From Pontibacter kalidii (lineage in GTDB: Bacteria > Bacteroidota > Bacteroidia > Cytophagales > Hymenobacteraceae): DNA of 64,000 bases. The notes below the pieces were generated by a model. It was given only the letters and a program-made list of their open reading frames with translations, made no database searches and was not told the origin of the DNA. The position numbers were made by a program, and so were the translations under genes. Location of the stretch: the NCBI RefSeq assembly GCF_026278245.1, contig NZ_CP111079.1, forward strand, positions 2,544,501 through 2,608,500, in the 5' to 3' direction. This document shows positions 44,485 through 52,908 of this stretch, piece after piece; position 1 is the stretch's first letter; the number at the start of each line of letters is the position of its first letter.

Positions 44485-46908
44485 ATGAACAAGTATATCT
44501 GCATACACGGGCACTTTTACCAACCGCCACGCGAGAACCCCTGGCTCAACGAGGTGGAGCTGCAGGAGTCTGCCGCCCCCTACCACGACTGGAATGAGCG
44601 CATTTCGGACGAGTGCTATGCGCGCAACTCGGCCGCGCGCATGCTGAACGGCGCGGGCAACATTGTCGACATCATCAACAACTACAGCTACATCAGCTTT
44701 AACTTTGGCCCTACCCTGCTGGAGTGGATGCAGAAAAAGGACCCGGAAACCTACCAGGCCATACTGGATGCCGATAAGCAAAGCATGAAACGCTTCTCCG
44801 GCCACGGATCGGCGCTGGCACAGGTATACAACCACATCATCATGCCGCTGGCCAACGAGCGCGACAAGCACACGCAGGTTATCTGGGGCATCTACGACTT
44901 TAAGGAACGCTTCGAGCGCGCCCCCGAGGGCATGTGGCTGGCTGAGACCGCCGCCGACGTGCCTACGCTGGAGGTGCTTGCCGAGCATGGCATCCGGTTC
45001 ACCATCCTCTCACCTTACCAGGCCAGGGCCTTCCGCAAGATCGGGGATAAGGAGTGGACAGACGCGGCGGGAGCCAACATTAACCCGCGCCGCCCCTACC
45101 TCTGCAAGCTACCCTCCGGCAAGGAGATCGTACTGTTTTTCTATGACGGGCCGGTGTCGCAGGGCATTGCCTTTGAGGGATTGCTGGAGCGTGGCGAGGA
45201 CTTTGCCGACCGCCTTGGCAGCACCTTTGAGGAGGGCAGTAAGGAGCCGCAGCTGATGCATATTGCCACAGACGGCGAAACCTATGGCCACCACCACCGC
45301 TTTGGCGAGATGGCCCTCTCCTACGCCCTCCACCACATCCAGGAGGAAAAACTGGCGCAGGTAACGGTGTATGGCGAGTTCCTGGCCAAACACCCGCCCA
45401 AGTATGAAGCCCAGCTTATAGAGCCCAGCTCGTGGAGCTGCGCGCACGGCGTGGAGCGCTGGCGCAGCAACTGCGGCTGCAACACCGGCGGCCACCCCAG
45501 CTGGAACCAGGAGTGGCGAAAGCCTATCCGCGAGGCCTTCGACTGGCTGCGCGATGAGATCACGCCGCTCTATGAGCAGGAACTTACCAAGCTCGGCGCC
45601 GATCCCTGGGCTACCCGCAACGACTACATCCAGGTGATCATGGACCGCTCGGAGGAGAATGTGGCTGACTTTATCAAAACCCATACTTCCCGGGAGCTGA
45701 CAAAGGAGGAGCAGGTGCGTTTCCTCAAGCTGATGGAGATGCAGTACCATGCCCTGCTGATCTATACCAGCTGCGGCTGGTTTTTTGATGAGGTGACCGG
45801 CATCGAAACCGTACAGGACATCCTTTACGCCGCCCGCGTACTCCAGCTCGCCCACGACCTGGGTAGCCGCGACCTGGAACCTGAATTTGTAGCGCGCCTG
45901 AGCCTTGCCAAGAGCAACTACCGGGAGCGCGGGGACGCCGCTACTGCCTATGCGCGCACGGTGAAACCTACGATGATAGACCTGCTGCGCGTGGGCGCCC
46001 ACTACGCGGTAGCCTCCCTGTTCCGGGATCAGAGCGAGGTGATGGAGCTCTACAGCTACTCCGCCACCTCCGAGGCCTATGAGTACATACAGGCAGGGCG
46101 TCAGAAACTGGCGGTGGGTCGGGCCCGCATCAAGAGTAAGGTAACCTGGGAGGAACTCACCGTCACCTTTGCCGTGCTGCATCTGGGCGACCATCAGTTG
46201 TTTGGCGGAGTGCGCGAGTTTATGAGCCAGGAGGACTACGAGCGGCTGTTGCAGGAGCTCAAGAGCGCCTTCGACCGTGGCTACGTAAGCGAGGTGATCA
46301 TGCTCCTCGACAAGCACTTCGAGTCGCACAACTACTCGTTCTGGCACTTGTTTAAGGATGATCAGAAAAAGATACTCGACCAGGTGCTGGCACAGACGAT
46401 GGAGAACATGGAAAGCGATTTCAAGCAGCTCTACGACAACAACTACTCCCTCATCTCAGCCATCCACACCATCGGCATGCAGATGCCGCGCCCCCTGCAA
46501 ACTACCGTGGATTATATCGTGAACACCCACCTGCTGCAAGAGTTCAGGTCGGAGGAGCCAAGCCCGCAGGAGGTGAAGCGCCTGCTGGAGGAGGTGCAAC
46601 GCATGAACGTGACCCTAAACTACGAAGACCAGGAGTTTGCCCTGGCGCAACGCGTAGGCCTGCTGATGAAGAAGTTATCGGATACCCCACAGGATGCTGC
46701 CACCATGGACCTGCTGATAGAACTGCTGGAGGTAGTGGACGGCTCCAAACTGGAAACAGATTACTGGCAGGCTCAGAACATCGCCTTCCGGATGCAGCAG
46801 GACGGCTACCTGGACATCAAAAAGCGTAGCGAGCAGGGCGACAAGGCCGCCGCCGCTTGGATCGAGAAGTTCGATAAACTTTACCAAAACCTCAACCTGA
46901 AAGTATAA
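44485..46908 (+). CDS. GH57-family glycosidase with DUF3536 domain
   Basis: An 807-residue protein. The N-terminal ~330 residues are a GH57 (alpha)7-barrel: the CSR1-like block HGHFYQPPRENPW (His8/His10), a probable nucleophile Glu154 in EGMWLAETAADVPT, and a probable acid Asp263 in HIATDGETYGHHHRF. Residues ~360 to the end are an all-helical DUF3536 region. GH57 enzymes act on alpha-glucans (amylase, amylopullulanase, branching or 4-alpha-glucanotransferase), but this DUF3536 branch has no firm assigned activity that I know. It is squeezed between treZ and treY with 3- and 2-base gaps, so it must serve the same glucan-to-trehalose step, perhaps by debranching or supplying linear chains; that is inference. 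Confidence 0.88.
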   Translation: MNKYICIHGHFYQPPRENPWLNEVELQESAAPYHDWNERISDECYARNSAARMLNGAGNIVDIINNYSYISFNFGPTLLEWMQKKDPETYQAILDADKQSMKRFSGHGSALAQVYNHIIMPLANERDKHTQVIWGIYDFKERFERAPEGMWLAETAADVPTLEVLAEHGIRFTILSPYQARAFRKIGDKEWTDAAGANINPRRPYLCKLPSGKEIVLFFYDGPVSQGIAFEGLLERGEDFADRLGSTFEEGSKEPQLMHIATDGETYGHHHRFGEMALSYALHHIQEEKLAQVTVYGEFLAKHPPKYEAQLIEPSSWSCAHGVERWRSNCGCNTGGHPSWNQEWRKPIREAFDWLRDEITPLYEQELTKLGADPWATRNDYIQVIMDRSEENVADFIKTHTSRELTKEEQVRFLKLMEMQYHALLIYTSCGWFFDEVTGIETVQDILYAARVLQLAHDLGSRDLEPEFVARLSLAKSNYRERGDAATAYARTVKPTMIDLLRVGAHYAVASLFRDQSEVMELYSYSATSEAYEYIQAGRQKLAVGRARIKSKVTWEELTVTFAVLHLGDHQLFGGVREFMSQEDYERLLQELKSAFDRGYVSEVIMLLDKHFESHNYSFWHLFKDDQKKILDQVLAQTMENMESDFKQLYDNNYSLISAIHTIGMQMPRPLQTTVDYIVNTHLLQEFRSEEPSPQEVKRLLEEVQRMNVTLNYEDQEFALAQRVGLLMKKLSDTPQDAATMDLLIELLEVVDGSKLETDYWQAQNIAFRMQQDGYLDIKKRSEQGDKAAAAWIEKFDKLYQNLNLKV

Positions 46909-46910
46909 AC

Positions 46911-49616
46911 ATGACCTATATTCCATCGGCCACCTACCGGGTGCAGACATCGCCAAAGTTCCGGCTCAGCGATATCAAACGGCTGATCCCCTACCTGCAC
47001 GAACTGGGCATCAGCACCATCTACTCGGCTCCGTTTTTCTGCGCGCGCCCCGGCAGCGAGCACGGCTACGACGTGACCGCCCCCTACGACATCAGCCCGG
47101 AGATCGGCACGCAGAAGGAATTGCAGGAGATAGCGCTCGAGCTGAAACGCCGGAACATGGGCTGGGTGCAGGACATCGTGCCCAACCACATGGCCTTCCA
47201 CCCCGACAATGTGTGGCTGATGGATGCGCTGGAGAAGGGACCGCAGTCACACTTTTATACGTTCTTCGACATCCACTTTCACCACCCCGACTTTAGCGGG
47301 CAGGTGATGGTGCCGTTTCTGGGGGAGCCGCTGGAGCAGGTACTGGAACAGGGGCAACTGGAGCTGAAGCTGACCGAAAAAGGCATCGCCCTGCATTATT
47401 TTGATAATGTATACCCGGTCAGTGTTTCGAGCTACCGTACGTTGCTGGAGGAGGCGCTGCAAGTATCGGGCAACCCGGAGGTGACGCCGCAGGCCGCGCA
47501 AAGCCTGAAGGAACTGGCCCTGCACGAGGCCGAGGAAAGTATAAACCCGGCCGCCTGGGGCAATTTTAAGCGGAGGCTCTACAAAAACGGGGCCCTGCGG
47601 CAGGCGCTGGAACAGGTGCTGCAAAGTATAAACAGCAAGGATAAAAAGCTACGGAAGCTGCTGCAGAAGCAACACTTTATACTTTGCCACTGGCAGGAAA
47701 CGGAAAAACAGATAAACTACCGTCGCTTCTTCACCGTCAACGACCTGATCTGCCTGCGCATGGAGAGCCCGGAGGTGTTCGAGCAGTACCACCAGTTCAT
47801 TAAAATGCTATGCGACCAGGAACTGGTGCAGGGCCTGCGCGTGGACCACGTAGACGGCCTGTTTGACCCTACCACTTACCTGAAGCGCCTGCGCCAGCTG
47901 GCCGGCCCGGAGCAGTACGTGGTGGTGGAAAAGATCCTGGAAGGCGAGGAAAACCTGCCCGAGCACTGGCCGATACAGGGCAACAGCGGCTACGATTTCC
48001 TGGCCTGGGTGAGCAACCTCTATACTTCCGGCAAGGCCCGCGAGCAGCTTACGCAGGTATACAGCCGCCTCGTTTCTGATGCCGCCACCGATTACGGGCA
48101 GTTGGTGTTCGACAAGAAAATGTTTATCCTGACCACCTATATGCAGGGGGAGTTGGAAAACCTGCTGCGCCTGTTGCAGGAGCGCCAACTCGTGCCGCTG
48201 GAGCCGGAGGAACAGTGGCGCAGGGCACTGGCCGTGATGCTGGCCGCCTGGCCGGTGTACCGCATCTACAGCAACGATTTACCTATCCCGAAGGAGGAAA
48301 TGCAGGTGGTAGATGAAGCCTTTGCGGAAGCGAGCAAACAGGCACCCGAGCTGGCAGAACAGCTGCAGCACCTGCACTCACTTTTTATACTTGCCCCGGA
48401 CGATACCGAAAGGCGAAAACACCACAAGTTATACTTTGTCATGCGCAGCCAGCAGTTTACGGGTCCGTTGGCGGCCAAGGGCGTGGAGGATACCACCTTC
48501 TACAACTACAACCGCCTCATCTCGCTCAACGAGGTGGGCAACAGCCCTGCTATCTTTCACCTGAGTCCGCAGGATTTCCATGAGCGCATGCAGTACCGCC
48601 AACGCACGTACCCGCACTCTATCAACGCCACCGCCACCCACGATACCAAGCGCGGCGAGGATGCCCGCCTGCGCCTCAGCGTGCTTACTGAGCTGGCTGA
48701 GGAGTGGGAGCAGAAAGCCCGGCAGTGGATGGAGATCAGCAGAAAGTATACTTCCGAGCCGGTGGAGAACGATTTATACTTCCTTCTGCAGACCCTGGTG
48801 GGTGTGATGCCGCTGAACGGAGAAGTAGACGAAACGCTGGTGAAGCGGGTGCAGGAGTACCTGGAAAAGGCCCTGCGCGAGGCCAAGAACAAAACCGACT
48901 GGTCGGCACCGAACGAAAAGTATGAGCAGGCCATGAAGGACCTGGTGCACCAGCTGCTGGTGCAGGACGAGGACTTTATGCACTCCTTCCAACCCTTCTT
49001 CCTGAAAGTGGCGCACTATGGCTGGCTGTACTCGCTCGGCCAGACGCTGCTCAAAATCACTTGTCCCGGCGTGCCGGATGTGTACCAGGGCACCGAGCTA
49101 TGGGACCTGAGCCTGGTGGACCCCGACAACCGCCGCCCCGTGGATTACGAACAGCGCCGCCGCTACCTGCAGGAGCTGCAGCAGGCCGAAGGACAAAGTA
49201 TAGAAAAGCTGCATGAGGAACTGTTGCATCATCCTGGGAACGCCAAGGCAAAGCTCTACCTGCTACATAAAGCCCTCACCACCCGCCGCGACATGCAGGC
49301 GCTATTCGACAAAGGCGAATATATACCGCTGCAGGTACAGGGACCGAAGCAGGAGCATGTGCTGGCTTTTGCCCGCCATTATCAGGGGCAGTGGGCCCTA
49401 GTGGCTGTGCCGCTACTGCTGGTAAGCCTGGTAGATAGCCACGAACAGCCGCAGGGCCCGGAAGTATGGCAGGACACAAGTATAAAGCTGCCGGACAATG
49501 CACCGCAGGCTTGGCAGCAGGTGCTGGGCAAAGGCACGCTGCAAGCAGCCTCTTCCCTGCCTGTCGCAGAGGTCTTTAAATCATTCCCGGTAGCTTTCTT
49601 AACCGCCGGTTCTTAG
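46911..49616 (+). CDS. treY: malto-oligosyltrehalose synthase
   Basis: GH13_26 enzyme of 901 residues that converts the reducing end of a maltodextrin into a trehalosyl unit, feeding TreZ. The start MTYIPSATYRVQTSPKFRLS and the block ISTIYSAPFFCARPGSEHGY are typical of TreY, as is GWVQDIVPNHMAFHPDN. Nucleophile region QGLRVDHVDGLFDPTTYLKR, then VVEKILEGEENLPEHWPIQG with the general acid, and NATATHDTKRGEDARLRLSV with the third carboxylate. Between them lies the large TreY-specific insert. Several AAGTATA/TATACTT copies are embedded in its codons. Co-transcribed with treZ and the GH57 gene. Confidence 0.95.
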   Translation: MTYIPSATYRVQTSPKFRLSDIKRLIPYLHELGISTIYSAPFFCARPGSEHGYDVTAPYDISPEIGTQKELQEIALELKRRNMGWVQDIVPNHMAFHPDNVWLMDALEKGPQSHFYTFFDIHFHHPDFSGQVMVPFLGEPLEQVLEQGQLELKLTEKGIALHYFDNVYPVSVSSYRTLLEEALQVSGNPEVTPQAAQSLKELALHEAEESINPAAWGNFKRRLYKNGALRQALEQVLQSINSKDKKLRKLLQKQHFILCHWQETEKQINYRRFFTVNDLICLRMESPEVFEQYHQFIKMLCDQELVQGLRVDHVDGLFDPTTYLKRLRQLAGPEQYVVVEKILEGEENLPEHWPIQGNSGYDFLAWVSNLYTSGKAREQLTQVYSRLVSDAATDYGQLVFDKKMFILTTYMQGELENLLRLLQERQLVPLEPEEQWRRALAVMLAAWPVYRIYSNDLPIPKEEMQVVDEAFAEASKQAPELAEQLQHLHSLFILAPDDTERRKHHKLYFVMRSQQFTGPLAAKGVEDTTFYNYNRLISLNEVGNSPAIFHLSPQDFHERMQYRQRTYPHSINATATHDTKRGEDARLRLSVLTELAEEWEQKARQWMEISRKYTSEPVENDLYFLLQTLVGVMPLNGEVDETLVKRVQEYLEKALREAKNKTDWSAPNEKYEQAMKDLVHQLLVQDEDFMHSFQPFFLKVAHYGWLYSLGQTLLKITCPGVPDVYQGTELWDLSLVDPDNRRPVDYEQRRRYLQELQQAEGQSIEKLHEELLHHPGNAKAKLYLLHKALTTRRDMQALFDKGEYIPLQVQGPKQEHVLAFARHYQGQWALVAVPLLLVSLVDSHEQPQGPEVWQDTSIKLPDNAPQAWQQVLGKGTLQAASSLPVAEVFKSFPVAFLTAGS

Positions 49617-49711
49617 TTATTCGTTAATCGTTGTTAGTTATTAGTTGTTAGGGGCTGGTTATTAGTTGCGAGCTCCCTGACTTTCTAACTCCTAAACTCT
49701 CTAACTCTCCC
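49617..49711. repeat. TTAGTTATT-type AT-rich spacer between treY and malQ
   Basis: Iterated TTAGTTATT, CGTTGTTAG and TTAGTTGTTAG blocks on the left and CTAACTCC, CTCTCTAACTCTCC on the right, which are partly complementary. It resembles the spacer at 14560. It breaks the otherwise tight treZ-GH57-treY run before malQ. Confidence 0.4.
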
Positions 49712-51244
49712 ATGATTGTACCAAAGCGTAGTGCAGGCATTCTGCTCCACATTACCTCACTTCCCTCCCGCTTCGGCATCGGCGACCTGGGGCCGGAGGC
49801 CTATACGTTTGCCGACCAACTGCAGCAGGCAGGGCAGCGGTATTGGCAGATTTTGCCGCTCAACCCCACCGAAATAAATTCGGGTAACTCACCCTACAGC
49901 AGCCACTCTGCCTTTGCCGGGAACCCGCTGCTCATCAGCCCCGAGGAGTTGGTGCGCGATGGACTGCTGCGCAGCAATGACCTGCAGCACAAGGAGAAGT
50001 TCGACGATGCCCGCGTGGATTTCGAGCAAGTGACGAAGTATAAAATGAAACTGCTGCGCAAGGCTTACGAGAACTTCAGTGAGGAACTGCCCGATGTGTT
50101 CTGGAAGGAGTTTACTAACTTTCAGAAAGAGCATAAGCTATGGCTGCAGGATTACGCACAGTTTGTAGCCTTCCGGCAGCATTTCAAAAATAAAAACTGG
50201 ACCAAATGGCCTGAGGAGATCAAGTGGCGCGACAAGCAGGCCGTAGAGCAGCTGGCCGAAAAGCTGAGCGAGCAGGTGGAGTACGAGATGTTCCTGCAGT
50301 TTCTGTTTTACCGCCAGTGGCAAAAGCTAAAGGACTACTGTAGCAGCAAAGACATACTTTTCTTCGGGGATATGCCTTTCTATGTGAGCCACGACAGCGC
50401 CGACGTGTGGAGCCACCCTAGTATCTTTAAACTGGATCGCGACGGTTTGCCCACGGCCGTATCGGGCGTTCCGCCGGACTATTTTAGCGAAACAGGCCAG
50501 CTCTGGGGTACGCCGGTGTTCGATTGGCAAGCGCTGAAGGAGCAGAACTTCGATTGGTGGCTGCACCGCATTGAGCACAACCTGCAACTCTTTGGCCTGC
50601 TGCGCCTCGACCATTTCCGCGCCTTCTCGGCTTACTGGGAGGTACCTGCCGGCGAGGAAACCGCCATCAACGGTAAATGGGTAAAAAGCCCCGGCGCTCC
50701 CCTTCTGAAACTGGTACAGCAACAGTTCAAGGAGTTACCCATCGTGGCCGAGGACCTGGGCGAAATAGACCAGCCCGTGCGCGACCTGATGGAGAAATTC
50801 AAGCTGCCGGGCATGCGCGTGCTGTTGTTTGCCTTCGGCGAGGACCTGCCGCAAAGCCTCTACGCCCCGCACAATCACACTCAAAATAGCATTGTGTATA
50901 CCGGCACCCACGACAACAACACCGTGCGCGGCTGGTACGACAAGGATGCCTCCAGGGATGATAAACGCCGCCTGCGCACCTACAGCACCCACCGCATCAA
51001 TCAGGGCAACGTGCACAGCATTATGAACTGGCTGGCCTACAGTTCAGTATCGCAGCTGGCCGTGCTGCCCATGCAGGATGTGCTGGGCCTGGGACACGAA
51101 CATATCATGAACAAACCCTCCACTGGCAACGGCAACTGGGAGTGGCGCTTGCAACCCCAACAGTTCAACCAAGCCCATATACAAGAGTTGAAAGATATGG
51201 CTATTAGGTATGGTCGGTGGCAGGAGCCGGAAGAAGAGGAATAA
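49712..51244 (+). CDS. malQ: 4-alpha-glucanotransferase
   Basis: GH77 amylomaltase, 510 residues, that moves maltodextrin pieces between chains. Bacterial short form: RSAGILLHITSLPSRFGIGD, WQILPLNPTEINSGNSPYSS, GDMPFYVSHDSADVW, nucleophile Asp in LLRLDHFRAFSAYWEVPAG, acid Glu in VAEDLGEIDQPV, and YTGTHDNNT with the third carboxylate. It lacks the N-terminal extension of E. coli-type MalQ. Last gene of the rightward unit; it recycles short maltodextrins left by TreY/TreZ. A terminator follows directly. Confidence 0.95.
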   Translation: MIVPKRSAGILLHITSLPSRFGIGDLGPEAYTFADQLQQAGQRYWQILPLNPTEINSGNSPYSSHSAFAGNPLLISPEELVRDGLLRSNDLQHKEKFDDARVDFEQVTKYKMKLLRKAYENFSEELPDVFWKEFTNFQKEHKLWLQDYAQFVAFRQHFKNKNWTKWPEEIKWRDKQAVEQLAEKLSEQVEYEMFLQFLFYRQWQKLKDYCSSKDILFFGDMPFYVSHDSADVWSHPSIFKLDRDGLPTAVSGVPPDYFSETGQLWGTPVFDWQALKEQNFDWWLHRIEHNLQLFGLLRLDHFRAFSAYWEVPAGEETAINGKWVKSPGAPLLKLVQQQFKELPIVAEDLGEIDQPVRDLMEKFKLPGMRVLLFAFGEDLPQSLYAPHNHTQNSIVYTGTHDNNTVRGWYDKDASRDDKRRLRTYSTHRINQGNVHSIMNWLAYSSVSQLAVLPMQDVLGLGHEHIMNKPSTGNGNWEWRLQPQQFNQAHIQELKDMAIRYGRWQEPEEEE

Positions 51245-51251
51245 GAAGGTA

Positions 51252-51285
51252 AAAGTATAGCTGAGGGGTTGGCTATACTTTTTTT
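51252..51285 (+). terminator. intrinsic terminator after malQ
   Basis: Arms AAAGTATAGC (51252-51261) and GCTATACTTT (51272-51281), ten-base loop, then a continued T run. The stem is itself built from the AAGTATA/TATACTT oligomer. Confidence 0.88.
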
Positions 51286-51435
51286 ATGTCTGTTGGAATT
51301 ATGGTATCTTGCTTAGGAGGCTGTGTTAATGGAGAAATTTAAAGCAGGTCAACTCCACACATAGTGCAGATAAGCGTATGTTTACGCATATCCAGTAGTT
51401 AGGGGCAATTCTTAATTAAGAGAAAATAATATTTT

Positions 51436-52158
51436 ATGTCTATTGAAGATAAAAATATTAGTTATGAAGAATCAGTAATGATTTTAGAATCAATGCAATC
51501 TTTAAAGCAGCTTTTTGAAAAAGACTTGCCTAACCAATATAAAGTCTTACTTGATGAACTTGCATTAGCTGGATGGTATATTGATTACGGATTAGCTTTA
51601 CCGACTCTGGCTGAACTTCTTCTATTAGATTATCATAATAAGACATATCTAGATAGCTACTTAACGAAGTATTACAAAACTAAAATAAAGGGTTTATCTA
51701 AAAATATAGTGTCTAGTTATCCCACAAGGAAAAATATTCTAGAGGCTGCATTCAAGGCTCACAGTAATAAGATTTATGAATTATCTATACCAATAATGTT
51801 AGGTCAGATTGATGGTATTTGCTATGACTTAATTGAAAAAGACCTTTTTAGTAAAGGAAGACGAAAGAAAAATGAGTCTATTCCAAGTAATATACCTCAA
51901 CATTGGGTTGAAGAGTTGCAGATAGATAATTTTCGGATATCCTTTTTAGAGCCGTTGAGAAACAACAAGTATTTAGCAGCTAATTTTGATGAAAGCAGAG
52001 AGTATCCACATGCATTAAACCGGAACAAAATTCTGCATGGAAGAGATTTGGAGTATGCAAATGAAAAGAATAGCTATAAAGCGATTTCTCTTCTAAATTA
52101 TATTACAACTATTGTTACAGACATCAAAAGGAATGATGGTAGCATGACTTGGATATAA
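51436..52158 (+). CDS. AT-rich orphan protein with HEPN-like Rx4H motif
   Basis: A 240-residue soluble, mostly helical protein with no signal peptide. Its codons are strongly A/T-rich, unlike every neighbour. No family was recognised for the N-terminal half (MESMQSLKQLFEKDLP-like helices, LALAGWYIDYGLALPTLAEL). The C-terminal part shows PHALNRNKILHGRDLEYAN: R196-x4-H201, the catalytic-type motif of HEPN RNases, with a helix after it as in HEPN folds. Similar RNxxLHG ends occur in abortive-infection and toxin-like proteins. It is followed after ten bases by an attC-like element and preceded by a half site GTTAGGG (51398-51404), so it looks like the content of a gene cassette. Toxin or defence activity is inference. 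Confidence 0.72.
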   Translation: MSIEDKNISYEESVMILESMQSLKQLFEKDLPNQYKVLLDELALAGWYIDYGLALPTLAELLLLDYHNKTYLDSYLTKYYKTKIKGLSKNIVSSYPTRKNILEAAFKAHSNKIYELSIPIMLGQIDGICYDLIEKDLFSKGRRKKNESIPSNIPQHWVEELQIDNFRISFLEPLRNNKYLAANFDESREYPHALNRNKILHGRDLEYANEKNSYKAISLLNYITTIVTDIKRNDGSMTWI

Positions 52159-52168
52159 AAAGAATTTC

Positions 52169-52235
52169 CCCTAACCAAGTGTATACATCATGCCAGCCGA
52201 CGGCCTTGCACGCTGTATACACCAATCCGTTAGCC
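52169..52235 (+). repeat. attC-like cruciform element 1
   Basis: Bounded by CCCTAAC (52169-52175) and GTTAGCC (52229-52235), close to integron R'' (RYYYAAC) and R' (GTTRRRY) boxes. Inside are GTGTATAC (52179-52186) and GTATACAC (52215-52222), then TGC/GCA and GCC/GGC pairs, giving one long imperfect hairpin with unequal gaps next to the ends (3 and 6 bases). The arrangement of R box, unpaired spacer and L box is that of an attC site. It lies straight after the first AT-rich ORF. Confidence 0.5.
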
Positions 52236-52254
52236 TTCATAAAAAGTCATTAAT

Positions 52255-52755
52255 ATGCACAAAGCTTTATTCTCGGCACTAATTCTTTTGTTATTATCAA
52301 TCATTCTGATTCATGAAGGTAACTGTCAAACTTTGAGGTGGATAGGGTATGGTGAAGAATTAGTTCTTCAACATGAGGATGATAGATGTGGTGAATGGGG
52401 TGGAGATGTGGAGAAGATAACAATATATAGGAGAGATTTAGAAGGGCCTTTCGTTGCGAAATTAGAGAGGACAATCAAAGATTGCTCAGATCCCTATGGA
52501 ATGAAGAATACGCCAAAAAAGATTGTAGGAGTTGAAGTAGTTCTTTCGACAGAAGAACAAGAGCTAGTCCACCAGTGCATTGAAGAACTCAGAGAAATGA
52601 AAATGACTTTAGTGAGTGGAAACTATCCTGTTGTAGGACATTCGGGAATTCTCAATTTTGCAGTATTAAGCGACTCAACTCTTTTGATTAGAGATTATCC
52701 TTCTAAAAATTGGAAAAGCTTTGAGGATTTGAAGCGGATGCTAAGTAAAAAATAA
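52255..52755 (+). CDS. AT-rich orphan secreted protein, function unknown
   Basis: A 166-residue protein with a signal peptide (MHKALFSALILLLLSIILIH, cleavage near GNCQ) and a beta-rich mature part (LRWIGYGEELVLQHEDDR, VGVEVVLSTEEQELVHQCIE, LNFAVLSDSTLLIRDYPS). Two pairs of cysteines (about 46 and 77 among them) could form disulfides. The gene is AT-rich compared with its surroundings and is flanked on both sides by attC-like elements, which suggests a mobile cassette. I do not recognise a family. It starts twenty bases after the left element, as cassette genes usually do. Confidence 0.65.
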   Translation: MHKALFSALILLLLSIILIHEGNCQTLRWIGYGEELVLQHEDDRCGEWGGDVEKITIYRRDLEGPFVAKLERTIKDCSDPYGMKNTPKKIVGVEVVLSTEEQELVHQCIEELREMKMTLVSGNYPVVGHSGILNFAVLSDSTLLIRDYPSKNWKSFEDLKRMLSKK

Positions 52756-52759
52756 CGTA

Positions 52760-52813
52760 GGCTAACAATACCTTTACGGTAGCTGTGCCACCGCAAAGCC
52801 CAGCACGTTAACC
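52760..52813 (+). repeat. attC-like cruciform element 2
   Basis: Bounded by GGCTAAC (52760-52766) and GTTAACC (52807-52813). Inside, CTTT-A-CGGT (52772-52780) pairs with ACCG-C-AAAG (52790-52798) around a nine-base loop, with five and eight unpaired bases next to the ends. It has the same architecture as element 1 but little shared sequence, as is normal for attC sites. It begins four bases after the stop of the second AT-rich ORF. Confidence 0.45.
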
Positions 52814-52908
52814 AAATCCACAAAACAACTATAACCCAACAAACCTACGCCCACAGCTATACCAACCACTTAAACACCCCATTACCATAACCTCCTAACA
52901 CAACCACC

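Noticed and set aside
45109..46347. A 412-codon open frame antisense to the GH57 gene
   Set aside because: Shadow of a well-supported gene; no motif and no promoter or start context of its own.
49617..49711. CRISPR-like array from repeated TTAGTTATT blocks
   Set aside because: Units are too short and irregular, there are no equal spacers and no cas genes; no CRISPR array is visible anywhere in the window.
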